In this document: in pieces, positions 21,428 to 31,171 of the stretch
How positions within the stretch are numbered: the stretch's first letter is position 1
How the letters are laid out: the number at the start of each line of letters is the position of its first letter
The notes under the pieces: generated by a model
Database searches by the model: none
Seen by the model: only the letters and a program-made list of their open reading frames with translations
Told to the model about the DNA's origin: nothing
Made by a program: the position numbers and the translations under genes
Source of the DNA: Vreelandella halophila
GTDB lineage: Bacteria > Pseudomonadota > Gammaproteobacteria > Pseudomonadales > Oleiphilaceae
DNA length: 64,000 nucleotides
NCBI RefSeq assembly: GCF_009856365.1
Contig: NZ_WMEX01000001.1
Coordinates: 558,001 to 622,000 of the forward strand
Direction of reading: 5' to 3'

Positions 21428-23119
21428 TCAGGTATCCTCCTGCGCGTCGCTGAGCGCTTTCTCGGCGGCGTCCAGGCGTTTCTGGTGCTTGTTCAGGGCC
21501 CGTTCCAGTTTGGGCACGGCTTCCGGGGTCTGTTCCCGGGCCTCGGCCAGTTGTGCCTGCGCCTCCTCGACCTTCTGTCGGGCCTGGTCCCGGCGCTGGA
21601 TCAGGGTTTCACGGTCCGGGCCGGGCGCCGTCGGTGAGCTCGCTGCTGCGGTAGCGGCTTCGGATGCCTCTGCGGGCGCCACGTTGTGGCGCTGTTCCCG
21701 GGCCTGCTGGCGCGCCCGGCGACGTTCCTCGCGGTCCGCCTGTTCCCGTTCCAGTCGGGCCTGGCGTTCCTCAAACCGCTGGCGGGCATGATCCGCCTCC
21801 GCCTGCTCCTTCTGTTCCTGGCGCAGCACGCCCTTGCTGTGTCGGTAGTAATCCGTCAGGGGCAGGTGGCTGGGGCAGACCCAGTCGCAGGCGCCACACT
21901 CGATGCAGTCGAACAGGTCGAAGTGCTCGGCCTTGCGGTGCTCACCGGCGCTGGCGAACCAGTAGAGCTGCTGGGGCAGCAGATCCACGGGGCAGGCCTG
22001 TTCGCACAGGCCGCAGCGGATGCACGGCTGCGGGATCGGCGGGTCCGGGAATTCCCCGGCGGTGCCCGCGATCAGGCAGTTGGCGGTCTTGATCAGGGGC
22101 AGGCCGGTCGTGGTCAGGTCGAACCCCATCAGCGGCCCGCCCATGATGAGCCGGTGCAGGCGCTGGGGATCCAGCCCTGCTTCGAACAGCAGGTGGTCCA
22201 GGGGCGTTCCGATGCGGGCCTCGATGTTACCGGGCCGGGCCAGTGCCTCGCCCGTGAGGGTGGTGATGCGCTGGATGACCGGTTCGCCCAGACGCAGGGA
22301 GCGGTCCACGGCGACCGCCGTGGCGACGTTCTGGCAGAGCACGCCCACGTCAGCGGGCAGGCCGCCGGAGGGTACTTCGAGGCCGGTCAGCAGCTGGATC
22401 AGCTGGCGCTCGCCGCCGGAGGGGTAGCGCGCGGCGACAACCCGTATCTCGACGCTGGTTCCCTCGGCCGACTGTCTGAGCGCCTCAATGGCATCCGGCT
22501 TGTTGTCCTCGATGCCAATCAGGCACCGGCCCGCCCCCACCAGTCGCCACAGGGCCAGGGCCCCGGCCACTACCGAGTCCGGCCGTTCACGCATCAGGGC
22601 CTGGTCGGCGGTGATGTAGGGCTCGCACTCAGCGCCATTGAGGATCAGGACGTCTGGCGCTGCCTCTGCGCTCTGGAGTTTGTCGCGGGTCGGGAAACCG
22701 GCACCACCGAGCCCAACAACGCCTGTCCGGTGCAGGTGGTCGTAGCGTTCGGCGGTACTGGCGCTGTCCGGGCAGGGCGCCAGCTCGTACCACTGGTCGC
22801 GGCCATCCGCCTCAATGAGGATACAGGTCTCTTCCAGCCCTGAGGGATGAGGCACTTCGTGCGACTTGATGGCCGTGATGGTTCCGGAGGTGGGCGCATG
22901 CACCGGAACCGAGCGTCCCGGCTGGCCTTCGCTCAGTGGCTGTCCGGTCAGTACGTGGTCACCAACGGCTACCACCACCCGCCCGGGGTCGCCGCGATGC
23001 TGGCGCAGCGGCACAGTCAACCGATCCGGCAGTGGCGCCTGGCGGATCGGTGTCTGCAGCGACCGAAGTTTGTTGTCCGGTGGATGAATGCCGCCGGGAA
23101 AGTCGAATTGCGTCCCCAT
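21428..23119 (-). CDS. rsxC: Rsx/Rnf electron transport complex subunit C
   Basis: The 563-residue protein is the peripheral NADH/FMN-binding subunit. After the N-terminal domain and the nucleotide-binding segment [19 protein letters not shown] near residue 130, two ferredoxin motifs appear: [15 protein letters not shown] and [15 protein letters not shown]. The C-terminal 130 residues are a highly charged Ala/Gln/Glu/Arg-rich coiled coil, as found in gammaproteobacterial RsxC proteins but of varying length. It overlaps the rsxB stop by one base. Confidence 0.95.
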   Translation of the reverse strand: MGTQFDFPGGIHPPDNKLRSLQTPIRQAPLPDRLTVPLRQHRGDPGRVVVAVGDHVLTGQPLSEGQPGRSVPVHAPTSGTITAIKSHEVPHPSGLEETCILIEADGRDQWYELAPCPDSASTAERYDHLHRTGVVGLGGAGFPTRDKLQSAEAAPDVLILNGAECEPYITADQALMRERPDSVVAGALALWRLVGAGRCLIGIEDNKPDAIEALRQSAEGTSVEIRVVAARYPSGGERQLIQLLTGLEVPSGGLPADVGVLCQNVATAVAVDRSLRLGEPVIQRITTLTGEALARPGNIEARIGTPLDHLLFEAGLDPQRLHRLIMGGPLMGFDLTTTGLPLIKTANCLIAGTAGEFPDPPIPQPCIRCGLCEQACPVDLLPQQLYWFASAGEHRKAEHFDLFDCIECGACDWVCPSHLPLTDYYRHSKGVLRQEQKEQAEADHARQRFEERQARLEREQADREERRRARQQAREQRHNVAPAEASEAATAAASSPTAPGPDRETLIQRRDQARQKVEEAQAQLAEAREQTPEAVPKLERALNKHQKRLDAAEKALSDAQEDT

Positions 23120-23724
23120 CAGGCGGAGGCCTCCGCCGGACGCTGGTCCGTGGCGATCACAGGACCGTCATGGGTCAGTGGCCGGTCCGCGGGGTGAGGC
23201 GGCACCCAGTCATCGATGCCTCGGGCGACTTCAATCATGTCGATGCAGTCCACGGGGCAGGGGGCCACGCACAGGTCACAGCCGGTGCATTCGCTCTCGA
23301 TCACGGTGTGCATGAACTTGGGCGCACCCACGATAGCGTCCACCGGGCAGGCCTGGATGCACTTGGTGCAGCCGATGCACTCGGCCTCGCGGATGTAGGC
23401 TACCCGTTTGGGCTGCTCCTCGCCATGTTCGGCATCCAACGGTTGCGGTTCCACATCCAGCAGGTTGGCCAGGCTCTGGATGGTCGCTTCGCCACCGGGC
23501 GGGCACTTGTTGATGGCGTCGCCCTCGGCGATGGCTTCCGCATAGGGGCGACAGCCGGGGTAACCGCACTGCCCGCACTGGGTCTGGGGCAGCACCGCGT
23601 CGATCTGCTCCACCAGGGAGTCGTCATCCCGACGCAGGCGCACGGACGCATACCCCAGCAGGGCTCCGAAGGCGCCGGCCAGCAGCAGCAGGGTCGCGAT
23701 GGCGAGGAGCAGGTTCATCCACAT
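23119..23724 (-). CDS. rsxB: Rsx/Rnf electron transport complex subunit B
   Basis: The 201-residue iron-sulfur protein has an N-terminal membrane helix, the 4Fe-4S domain motif [16 protein letters not shown], and two ferredoxin clusters in [16 protein letters not shown] and [16 protein letters not shown]. It passes electrons between RsxC and the membrane subunits. The start is 13 bases after rsxA, and its stop overlaps rsxC by one base. Confidence 0.95.
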   Translation of the reverse strand: MWMNLLLAIATLLLLAGAFGALLGYASVRLRRDDDSLVEQIDAVLPQTQCGQCGYPGCRPYAEAIAEGDAINKCPPGGEATIQSLANLLDVEPQPLDAEHGEEQPKRVAYIREAECIGCTKCIQACPVDAIVGAPKFMHTVIESECTGCDLCVAPCPVDCIDMIEVARGIDDWVPPHPADRPLTHDGPVIATDQRPAEASA

Positions 23725-23737
23725 GCCGGTAACCCTC

Positions 23738-24319
23738 TCACACCTGCACCATGCCGGTGAAACCCATGAAGGCCAGCGACATGATGCCGGCGGTGATCAT
23801 GCCGATGGCGGCGCCCTGGAATGGCTGGGGCACGTCGGCGGCGGCGATGCGCTCGCGCATGGCGGAAAACAGCACCAGCACCAGCGAGAAACCGGCGGCG
23901 GCGCCGAAGCCGTAGAGTACGGATTCCAGGAAGCTGTTCTTCTCCTGGATGTTGAGCAGTGCCACGCCGAGCACGGCACAGTTGGTGGTGATCAGCGGCA
24001 GGAAGATGCCCAGTACCCGGTGGAGCAGGGGGCTGGTGTGGCGAACGGCCATCTCGGTGAACTGCACGACCACGGCGATGACGAGGATGAAGCTGATGGT
24101 GCGCAGGTATTCGACCTGCAGGGGTTCGAGGATCCAGGTGTTGACCAGATAGCTGCACACGGAGGCCAGTGTCAGCACGAAGGTGGTGGCCATGGACATG
24201 CCCATGGCGGTCTCCAGTTTGTTGGAGACGCCCATGAAGGGGCACAGCCCCAGGAACTGGGCCAGCACGAAGTTGTTCACCAGGACGGTGCTGATCAGTA
24301 TCAGAAGGTATTCAGTCAT
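23738..24319 (-). CDS. rsxA: Rsx/Rnf electron transport complex subunit A
   Basis: The 193-residue protein has six predicted helices and begins [19 protein letters not shown], the family N terminus. A longer open frame upstream only reads through the 112-nt repeat and adds 40 unrelated residues. The motif [18 protein letters not shown] marks the membrane iron-sulfur site shared with RsxE. It is the first gene of rsxABCDGE-nth. Copy 2 of the repeat ends just 20 bases before its ATG, so any transcript from metG must read through two long hairpins. Confidence 0.96.
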   Translation of the reverse strand: MTEYLLILISTVLVNNFVLAQFLGLCPFMGVSNKLETAMGMSMATTFVLTLASVCSYLVNTWILEPLQVEYLRTISFILVIAVVVQFTEMAVRHTSPLLHRVLGIFLPLITTNCAVLGVALLNIQEKNSFLESVLYGFGAAAGFSLVLVLFSAMRERIAAADVPQPFQGAAIGMITAGIMSLAFMGFTGMVQV

Positions 24320-24339
24320 CGGCTTCCGCTTTGTCGTGG

Positions 24340-24451
24340 GGAGGGGGTCGGGTGGTTCCTTCCGGGAATCGCCACGAGTACGTCCCTGTAGGCTGCTATT
24401 CCGCCATCCATGGCTCCATAGCTTCCCGGAAGGAACCACCCGACCCCCTCC
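24340..24451 (-). repeat. 112-nt hairpin repeat, copy 2 (inverted partner of copy 3)
   Basis: Arms 24340-24368 and 24423-24451 are perfect 29-base reverse complements (outer end GGAGGGGGTCGG, inner end TTCCGGGAA). The core 24369-24422 read on the minus strand begins GCTATGGAGCCATGGATGGC, contains ATAGC as partner of GCTAT, and ends CTACAGGGACGTACTCGTG plus GCGA. It differs from copy 3 at eight core positions, all in the second half. It lies in the leader of rsxA, 20 bases before the start codon. The 100 bases separating it from copy 3 (24452-24551) show no gene or other signal I can support. Confidence 0.9.
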
Positions 24452-24551
24452 AATCCGGATCCGTCATGGGCATCCGGCCATGGAACTCTGTTGTCTCCGC
24501 AATCCCAGGCTCCTCGTCAATTGCCTGTCTGCGACACCGGGGCATCCAGTA

Positions 24552-24663
24552 GGTGGGTTTCAGGGAGGTCTTCCCGGGAAGCTATGGAGCCATGGATGGC
24601 GGAATAGCAGCGTACAGGGATGTATTTACAGCGATTCCCGGGAAGACCTCCCTGAAACCCGCC
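24552..24663 (+). repeat. 112-nt hairpin repeat, copy 3 (inverted partner of copy 2)
   Basis: Arms 24552-24580 and 24635-24663 pair over 29 positions with a single T:G wobble (24554 with 24661); the inner end is TTCCCGGGAA. The core 24581-24634 on the plus strand begins GCTATGGAGCCATGGATGGC, then GGAATAGCAGCGTACAGGGA and TGTATTTACAGCGA. Apart from the three paired changes in its small stem and the last base, it is identical to copy 1, more than 21 kb away. It sits 28 bases beyond the metG stop. With copy 2 it forms a head-to-head pair whose cores are themselves complementary. Confidence 0.9.
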
Positions 24664-24691
24664 CGGCAACCCTGCCGCATTCCTGAGACAA

Positions 24692-26749
24692 CTACATAAC
24701 CCGCAACCCAGGCGTCGCCCCGGAGTCGGGAGCCAGAAGCCAGATATCCTCACCCCCGGGCCCGGCCGCCAGAACCATCCCCTCGGACACCCCGAACTTC
24801 ATCTTCCGCGGCTTCAGGTTCGCCACCATCACCGTCAGCCGCCCGATCAGGTCCTCAGGTGCGTAGGCCGTCTTGATGCCCGCAAACACCTGGCGCTCTT
24901 CCGCCCCGATATCCAGTGTCAGCTTCAGCAGCTTGTCCGCGCCCTCAACATGCTCGGCGTTCTCAATCTTGGCCACCCGCAGGTCCACCTTCGCGAAGTC
25001 ATCGAACTCGATCTGGTCGGCAATGGGCTCCACGTTAGATTCCTCCTTCTCGGCTTGAGCGGGCTGCTGGCTCGTCTGCTGATCCTGGGCCACATCTTCT
25101 TTCGAGGCTTCGAGCATGGCCTCGATCTGTTTGGAGTCGATGCGCTTCATCAGCGGCTTGAACTTGTTGATTCCGTGATCCAGCAGATGATCCTCAAGCC
25201 GGCGCCAGTCCAGGCTGGTGTTGAGGAAAGCCTCCGCGTTGCGCGCAGTTTCCGGCAGCACGGGCGCCAGGTAGGTCATAAGGATGCGGAACATGTTCAG
25301 CGCATTGGTGCTGATGGCCTGGACCTGGTCGCGGGTGGTCTCGTCCTTGGCCAGGACCCAGGGCTTCTGCTCGTCCACGTACTGGTTGGCCCGGTCGGCC
25401 AGTTCCATCACACGCTTCATGGCGCGGCCGATTTCCCGTTCCTCGTAATAGCCCGCAATCTCTTCGGCGGCGTCGGTGAATTCCTTCAGCCGCTCCGGTT
25501 CGGTGATTTCAGAGCCCAGGCGGCCCTCGAACTGCTTGGTGATGAAACCGGCGCTGCGGCTGGCGATGTTGACCACCTTGCCCACCAGGTCCGAATTCAC
25601 TTTCTGGATGAAGTCATCCAGGTTCAGGTCCATGTCGTCCACACCGGCGGTGAGCTTGGCCGCGAAGTAGTAGCGCAGGTACTCCGGATGCAGGTGATCC
25701 AGGTAGGTGCGCGCCATGATGAAGGTGCCGCGGGACTTGGACATCTTCTGGCCGTTCACGGTCACGAAGCCGTGGCAGTTGATGGCCGTGGGCGTGCGGA
25801 ACCCGGCCGTCTTGAGCATCGCCGGCCAGAACAGGGCGTGGAAGTTGACGATGTCCTTGCCGATGAAATGGTAGACCTCGGCGGTGGAGTCTTCGCGCCA
25901 GTAATGGTCGAAGTCAATGTCGCCACGCTGGTTGCACAGGTTCTGGAAGCTGGCCAGGTAGCCCACCGGGGCATCGACCCAGACGTAGAAGTACTTGCCG
26001 GGGGAATCCGGGATCTCGAAACCGAAGTAGGGCGCGTCGCGGCTGATATCCCAGTCGTGCAGGCCGGCGTCGAGCCATTCCGCCAGTTTGTTGGCCATGC
26101 CGGGCTGTAGAGCGCCGCTGTTGGTCCAGTCCCGCAGGAAGTCGGCGAAGTCCGGCAGTGTGAAGAAGAAATGCTCGGACTCGCGCTCCTCGGGCGTAGC
26201 GCCGGAGAGCGCGGATCTGGGTTCAATCAGCTCCATGGGCGTGTAGGTGGCGCCGCAGGCCTCGCAGTTGTCGCCGTACTGGTCCGGGGTGCGGCAGCGC
26301 GGACAGGTGCCCTTGATGAAACGGTCTGCCAGGAACATGCCCTTTTCGGGATCGTAGGCCTGCGTGATGCTGCGCGTTGCGATATGGCCGCGGTCGCGCA
26401 GTTTCTGGTAGATGTAGGAGGACAGCTCGCGGTTTTCCTCAGAATGGGTCGAGTAGTAGTTGTCGAATTCGACCAGAAAGCCGGCAAAGTCACGCTCGTG
26501 TTCGGCCTGGATGCGGCTGATCAGCTGTTCCGGCGTAATCCCCTCGCGCTCCGCCCGGAGCATGATGGCGGTGCCGTGGGCGTCGTCCGCGCAGACATAG
26601 TGGCAGTTCTCCCCCCGCAGCTTCTGGTAACGCACCCAGATGTCGCTCTGGATGTACTCCAGCAGATGGCCCAGGTGGATGGGGCCATTGGCGTAGGGCA
26701 GGGCACTGGTGACCAGGATGTCGCGGCGATGGGCGCTCGGCTCGCTCAT
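24692..26749 (-). CDS. metG: Methionyl-tRNA synthetase
   Basis: The 685-residue class I synthetase has the HIGH-type motif in [12 protein letters not shown] at about residues 18-29, a zinc knuckle with CPRC and CEAC near residues 145-161, and KMSKS near residue 335. The last ~110 residues form an OB-fold tRNA-binding domain ([20 protein letters not shown]) that also drives dimer formation. Its length equals the E. coli type. It is divergent from apbC, the classic neighbour of metG, and is followed by the inverted pair of hairpin repeats before rsxA. Confidence 0.97.
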   Translation of the reverse strand: MSEPSAHRRDILVTSALPYANGPIHLGHLLEYIQSDIWVRYQKLRGENCHYVCADDAHGTAIMLRAEREGITPEQLISRIQAEHERDFAGFLVEFDNYYSTHSEENRELSSYIYQKLRDRGHIATRSITQAYDPEKGMFLADRFIKGTCPRCRTPDQYGDNCEACGATYTPMELIEPRSALSGATPEERESEHFFFTLPDFADFLRDWTNSGALQPGMANKLAEWLDAGLHDWDISRDAPYFGFEIPDSPGKYFYVWVDAPVGYLASFQNLCNQRGDIDFDHYWREDSTAEVYHFIGKDIVNFHALFWPAMLKTAGFRTPTAINCHGFVTVNGQKMSKSRGTFIMARTYLDHLHPEYLRYYFAAKLTAGVDDMDLNLDDFIQKVNSDLVGKVVNIASRSAGFITKQFEGRLGSEITEPERLKEFTDAAEEIAGYYEEREIGRAMKRVMELADRANQYVDEQKPWVLAKDETTRDQVQAISTNALNMFRILMTYLAPVLPETARNAEAFLNTSLDWRRLEDHLLDHGINKFKPLMKRIDSKQIEAMLEASKEDVAQDQQTSQQPAQAEKEESNVEPIADQIEFDDFAKVDLRVAKIENAEHVEGADKLLKLTLDIGAEERQVFAGIKTAYAPEDLIGRLTVMVANLKPRKMKFGVSEGMVLAAGPGGEDIWLLAPDSGATPGLRVM

Positions 26750-26790
26750 GGGGGTTGGCTGGCTCCGTGTGATTGGTTTTGGAGTTGCCG

Positions 26791-26859
26791 ATGATACCGC
26801 TCAGCCGCGTTTTTTTCATCCCGCCTGTATGGCAGCCTCCCCCGCGCCGGGCGTATCAT
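26791..26859. promoter_or_regulatory. Divergent metG/apbC promoter region
   Basis: The 143-bp gap between the divergent genes has a -10-like TATCAT for metG on the minus strand (26791-26796) and another TATCAT for apbC on the plus strand (26854-26859), 34 bases before its ATG. Matching -35 hexamers are weak, so the promoters are only tentative. Confidence 0.35.
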
Positions 26860-26892
26860 TGAGGCATTGGAATCCTTTGTTTCGGGAGCAGC

Positions 26893-27981
26893 ATGACGGA
26901 TATTGACCAGAGCGCGGTCGAACAGGCGATCCGCCAGTACACGGACCCCTATCTTAAGCAGGACCTGTTGTCGCTGGGGGCCATCCGGAATCTGTCCATT
27001 GAGGACGGTACGGTGTCCTTTGAGGTCCAGCTGGGCTATGCATGGAATGGCATCGCGGGCGGTGCCCGGTCGCTCCTGACCCATGCCATCGAGGATGTGG
27101 AAGGCGTGGAGGATGTGCGCATCACCACCAGTCACAACATCCATCCCCACAAGGCTCAGGGCGATCTGCATGCCATGGGTGGGGTGAGCAACATTATCGC
27201 CGTGGCCTCCGGCAAGGGTGGCGTGGGCAAGTCCACAACCGCCGTGAACCTGGCTCTGGCACTGGCGGGCGAGGGCGCGCGCGTGGGCATCCTGGATGCG
27301 GACATCTACGGGCCGAACGTGGGGCTGATGCTCGGGATCCCCGAAGGCACCCGGCCGGAGACGAAGCAGGAGAAATACTTCGTACCGATTGAGGCCCACG
27401 GTATCCAGGCCATGTCCATGGCTTTCATGATCACGGATAAAACTCCCATGATCTGGCGCGGGCCCATGGTCAGCGGTGCTGTCCAGCAGATGGTTGGGCA
27501 GACCCTGTGGGATAATCTGGATTACCTGGTGGTGGACATGCCGCCAGGCACCGGCGATATCCAGCTGACCCTGGCGCAGAAGGTGCCCGTGACCGGTGCG
27601 GTTGTGGTCACCACGCCCCAGGACATGGCGCTGATGGATGGCCAGAAGGGCATCGAGATGTTCCGCAAGGTGGATATCCCGGTGCTGGGCGTGGTTGAGA
27701 ACATGAGCACGCACATCTGCAGCCATTGTGGGCATCATGATCCGCTGTTCGGCAGTGACGGTGGCGAACGCCTGGCCGCGGACTATGATGTGGCGCTTCT
27801 GGCGCAGTTGCCGCTGCACCGCACCATCCGGGAGCAGACTGACGGGGGCAACCCGACGGTGGTGGCGGAACCGGACTCGGAAGTCTCGCGGATCTACGCT
27901 GATCTCGCTCGGCGGGTGGGAGCGGCACTGTCGCAGCGGGAGCGGGATACCAGCTCTCCCATCGCCGCAATGAGTTCCTGA
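26893..27981 (+). CDS. apbC: Mrp/ApbC iron-sulfur cluster carrier ATPase
   Basis: The 362-residue protein has an N-terminal MIP18/DUF59 domain (about 1-90) and a P-loop NTPase domain with the deviant Walker A motif SGKGGVGKSTT at 106-116. A CxxC pair in THICSHCGHHDPLFG near residue 276 provides cluster ligands at the dimer interface. Members carry and deliver 4Fe-4S clusters. Divergence from metG is conserved in many gammaproteobacteria. A ribosome binding site, GGGAG, precedes the ATG. The abundance of iron-sulfur proteins in the nearby Rsx operon fits the function. Confidence 0.95.
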   Translation: MTDIDQSAVEQAIRQYTDPYLKQDLLSLGAIRNLSIEDGTVSFEVQLGYAWNGIAGGARSLLTHAIEDVEGVEDVRITTSHNIHPHKAQGDLHAMGGVSNIIAVASGKGGVGKSTTAVNLALALAGEGARVGILDADIYGPNVGLMLGIPEGTRPETKQEKYFVPIEAHGIQAMSMAFMITDKTPMIWRGPMVSGAVQQMVGQTLWDNLDYLVVDMPPGTGDIQLTLAQKVPVTGAVVVTTPQDMALMDGQKGIEMFRKVDIPVLGVVENMSTHICSHCGHHDPLFGSDGGERLAADYDVALLAQLPLHRTIREQTDGGNPTVVAEPDSEVSRIYADLARRVGAALSQRERDTSSPIAAMSS

Positions 27982-28076
27982 TTACAGGTCGTAAACGAGT
28001 CTTAATGGCCTGGAGGGTAACCATTGAGTTATAAACGGTGCGCTTGCAGTCTCCAGCATCCATTGGCCAGGGGCGT

Positions 28077-28613
28077 ATGAAACGATTCCCCACACTCCAG
28101 GCCCGTTACCGGGTCCTCCGACGCCGCGGCCATAACTGGTTGGTGGGCCACCCCCGCCTGTGGCATCTGCTGTACGTGACCGGGTGCCTCAGAGGCGGCG
28201 TTGAGTCGGCTGCCCGTGGCGTCAGCGTCGGTCTGTTCGTGGGCCTGACGCCCACGGTGGGTTTCCAGACGATTTTCATGATCATCGGCTGTGTGGTGCT
28301 GCGGGGCAACTTTCCGGCGGCCTTTGCTGTGTCCTGGCTGAGCAATCCGATCACCATGGCGCCGCTCTACTGGGGGTTCCACGAGTTGGGTGAGCTGCTG
28401 ACCGTGCTGCTGCCGGTGTCCATGGATTTCATCCCCTCATGGATGTTCGAGCGGGCGGGGGACACCATGACGTTCACCATCATCGGGAGCCTGATCGTTG
28501 CCGTGCCGTTCGCGGTGGGCGGCTATCTGGCGACCCATGGCCTCTCGCGATGGATTCTTGCCCGCCGTCGCCTGCGCAAGCAGCGCCGCAACGGAGCGGC
28601 TTCCGGTCCCTGA
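28077..28613 (+). CDS. DUF2062 membrane protein
   Basis: The start at 28077 follows AGGGG and gives 178 residues starting MKRFPTLQARYRVLRRRG; a longer frame adds 13 unlikely residues. The DUF2062 signature is seen in RGVSVGLFVGLTPTVGFQTIF and in NPITMAPLYWGFHELG. Two or three membrane helices are predicted, with a basic C-terminal tail (RRRLRKQRR). The function is unknown; some family members lie near glycosyltransferases. It stands between apbC and dcd on the same strand. Confidence 0.85.
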   Translation: MKRFPTLQARYRVLRRRGHNWLVGHPRLWHLLYVTGCLRGGVESAARGVSVGLFVGLTPTVGFQTIFMIIGCVVLRGNFPAAFAVSWLSNPITMAPLYWGFHELGELLTVLLPVSMDFIPSWMFERAGDTMTFTIIGSLIVAVPFAVGGYLATHGLSRWILARRRLRKQRRNGAASGP

Positions 28614-28686
28614 CTTTCGGTGCCTGTGTCAGCTGCGGTATGATCCCCGGCTATCCCAATCATCCAATCGTGGACGTTGACGCAGC

Positions 28687-29256
28687 ATGAGCATCAAATC
28701 CGATCGCTGGATCCGCCGGATGGCGGAGGAATACAGCATGATCGAACCCTTCGAGCCTGGTCAGATCAAGGAGACTGCGGACAAGGGCAAGGTCATCTCC
28801 TACGGTACCTCCAGCTACGGCTACGACGTGCGTTGCAGCTCCGAGTTCAAGATCTTCACCAACGTTCATTCGGCCACGGTCGATCCCAAGAATTTTGACG
28901 AGGACAGTTTCGTCAACATTTCCGGGGAATCGTGCATTATCCCGCCCAATTCATTTGCGTTGGCGCAGACCGTGGAGTACTTCCGGATTCCGCGCAACGT
29001 GCTCACCATCTGCCTGGGCAAGTCCACCTATGCCCGCTGCGGGATCATCGTCAACGTCACACCGCTGGAGCCGGAATGGGAAGGGCAGGTAACCCTGGAG
29101 TTCTCGAATACCACCAACCTGCCCGCGCGCATCTATGCCAACGAAGGGGTGGCCCAGATGCTGTTCCTGGAGTCCGATGAGGTCTGTGAGACCAGCTACG
29201 CGGACCGTAAGGGCAAGTACATGGGCCAGCGTGGCGTGACCCTGCCCAAGACCTGA
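28687..29256 (+). CDS. dcd: dCTP deaminase
   Basis: The 189-residue protein deaminates dCTP to dUTP, the main source of dUMP for thymidylate in gammaproteobacteria. The conserved N terminus [15 protein letters not shown], the segment [17 protein letters not shown] and the catalytic-site region [20 protein letters not shown] are present, and the C terminus [12 protein letters not shown] closes the nucleotide pocket. A TATGAT hexamer lies 47 bases upstream but lacks a clear -35. The next gene follows by 16 bases. Confidence 0.96.
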   Translation: MSIKSDRWIRRMAEEYSMIEPFEPGQIKETADKGKVISYGTSSYGYDVRCSSEFKIFTNVHSATVDPKNFDEDSFVNISGESCIIPPNSFALAQTVEYFRIPRNVLTICLGKSTYARCGIIVNVTPLEPEWEGQVTLEFSNTTNLPARIYANEGVAQMLFLESDEVCETSYADRKGKYMGQRGVTLPKT

Positions 29257-29272
29257 ACGCCGGGAGCGGCCC

Positions 29273-29896
29273 ATGAACTCGAAGCAGTGGCAGCGGGAAA
29301 TGAACCGCCTGACCGGCTGGCGCCAGTACGCTTTCATACTGGCGCTGGCCGAAAGGGCTTTCCCCAACTACGCGCTCTTTGCCGAGATCACCGAACCCGA
29401 GTGGGGTGACCGCTTCCGGGATGCCCTGGACTGGGGCTGGCGGATGCTGGCCATCAAGGACCATGACGTGGACCCTCTGAAGCAGCTCACCCGCCTGGAA
29501 GATGTGTATCCGGACCCCGCCGAGTATGATTTCTACGGGGTGGCCCCGGCCATGGATGCCTGGCACCTGCTGGAGCAGGCCTTCCTGTGCCATGTGAACC
29601 CGGAAAAGAAACGCGCCTTTGAGGCGGCAGCCCGGGCCCTGGAGACGGTGACCACCTTCATCGAGGTCACCGAGGGCGAGGGGCTGGAGGACGACGCGCT
29701 GGTGAAGCTGTTCGACGGGCATGAACTGGTGAAAGCGGAAAAATCGTTCCAGAAGACCCTGGCCGAGACGCTGCGTCGTGCCCCGGCACCGGATGGCGAA
29801 ACCCTGAATGAATTGCACGAGATGGCGCACAACGACGGTGTCAGCAGCCTGGGCCTGGAAGTCCCGGAGCGCTGGGCGAACGCGAACCAATCCTGA
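29273..29896 (+). CDS. YjaG family protein (DUF416)
   Basis: The 207-residue all-helical protein resembles E. coli YjaG: WRQYAFILALAERAFPNYAL near residue 16 matches the family core, and the segments DWGWRMLAIKDHDVD and YGVAPAMDAWHLLEQA follow. No signal peptide or membrane segment is seen, so it is cytoplasmic. The biochemical role is unknown. It has 16 bases to dcd and 12 to avtA on either side, suggesting one transcript. Confidence 0.85.
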   Translation: MNSKQWQREMNRLTGWRQYAFILALAERAFPNYALFAEITEPEWGDRFRDALDWGWRMLAIKDHDVDPLKQLTRLEDVYPDPAEYDFYGVAPAMDAWHLLEQAFLCHVNPEKKRAFEAAARALETVTTFIEVTEGEGLEDDALVKLFDGHELVKAEKSFQKTLAETLRRAPAPDGETLNELHEMAHNDGVSSLGLEVPERWANANQS

Positions 29897-29908
29897 ACGG
29901 GAGCCTGC

Positions 29909-31171
29909 ATGAAACTCTCATCCTTCGGTCAGAAGCTGGGCGAGGACGCCGGCATCAATTCGCTGATGGACGATCTGGGCGAGGCCATGGCCTCCGGTGG
30001 CGACGTGGTCATGATGGGCGGGGGCAACCCGGGCCATCTTCCGGAGGTGACAGACCGGCTGCAGGCGATCATGAAGGAGCTGGTGGACGATCCGGAGCAG
30101 TTCCGGCGCCTGACGGGCGTTTACGACCCACCCCAGGGCGAGAAGCAGTTCATTGCCAGCCTGGTTGAACTGCTCAACCGGGAATACGACTGGGGGCTGA
30201 CCACGGAGAACGTGGGGCTGACCAATGGCAGCCAGTCCGCGTTCTTCATGCTGTTCAACATGCTGGCCGGTGAACATCCGGACGGCAGCCACAAGCACAT
30301 ACTCCTGCCGCTGGCGCCGGAGTATATCGGCTATGGCGATGCCGGGCTGACGCCGGGCCTGTTCCACGCGGTCCGCCCTGAAATCGAGGAGCTGGGGGAC
30401 AATCAGTTCAAGTACCGGGTGGATTTCTCGCAGCTCGAGATCACGGAAGACACCGCCGCCATCTGCGTGTCCCGCCCAACCAACCCGACCGGCAACGTGC
30501 TGACCGATGGCGAAATGCTGGGCCTTGAGGAGCTGGCGCGGGAACATGATATTCCGCTGATCGTGGACGGCGCCTATGGCACGCCCTTCCCGGACCTGAT
30601 GTATACCGAGGCATCCCCGCGCTGGACACCCCAGCATATCCTCTGCCTGAGCCTCTCAAAACTGGGTATCCCGGCGGCGCGCACCGGTATCGTGATCGCC
30701 GACAAGCCGGTGATCCGGGCCCTGTCAGGTGTGAACGCCATCATGAACCTGGCCACAGGGAGTTTCGGCGCCATGCTGGCGGAGCCGCTGGTGCGCAGTG
30801 GCGAGATCATCAGCATGAGCCGGGATCTGGTGCAGCCCGTCTACCAGCGCAAGATGGAGGCTGCCGTGGCAGCCTTCCGGGAAGCCATGGGTGATGAGTG
30901 CCCCTGGCGGGTCCACAAGCCGGAGGGCGCCATGTTCCTGTGGCTCTGGTTCCCTGATCTGCCCATCAGCAGTCTGGAACTCTATAAGCGGCTCAAGGCC
31001 AGGGGGGTGCTGGTGGTGTCAGGGCACTATTTCTTTCCGGGGCTGCGGGACGAGGGCTGGCGCCACCAGCATGAGTGCCTGCGTGTGACCTATTCCCAGG
31101 ACGAGGCGGACGTGGCCCGCGGTCTCCAGGCCATTGCCGAGGAAGTCAAGCGGGCCTGGGCTCAGGGCTGA
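29909..31171 (+). CDS. avtA: Valine--pyruvate aminotransferase
   Basis: The 420-residue fold-type I PLP enzyme carries the Schiff-base Lys251 in LCLSLSKLGIPAARTG, the aspartate of LIVDGAYG that touches the pyridine nitrogen, and SRPTNPTGNVL near residue 188. Overall similarity and the N terminus MKLSSFGQKLGEDAGI match AvtA (transaminase C), which makes alanine or valine from pyruvate or ketoisovalerate. It ends in a 10-base overlap with the convergent DUF3108 gene. Confidence 0.93.
   Translation: MKLSSFGQKLGEDAGINSLMDDLGEAMASGGDVVMMGGGNPGHLPEVTDRLQAIMKELVDDPEQFRRLTGVYDPPQGEKQFIASLVELLNREYDWGLTTENVGLTNGSQSAFFMLFNMLAGEHPDGSHKHILLPLAPEYIGYGDAGLTPGLFHAVRPEIEELGDNQFKYRVDFSQLEITEDTAAICVSRPTNPTGNVLTDGEMLGLEELAREHDIPLIVDGAYGTPFPDLMYTEASPRWTPQHILCLSLSKLGIPAARTGIVIADKPVIRALSGVNAIMNLATGSFGAMLAEPLVRSGEIISMSRDLVQPVYQRKMEAAVAAFREAMGDECPWRVHKPEGAMFLWLWFPDLPISSLELYKRLKARGVLVVSGHYFFPGLRDEGWRHQHECLRVTYSQDEADVARGLQAIAEEVKRAWAQG

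Noticed and set aside
24320-24439. Extension of rsxA to an upstream ATG at 24439
   Set aside because: The added 40 residues are only a translation of the 112-nt repeat; the family N terminus [10 protein letters not shown] begins at 24319.
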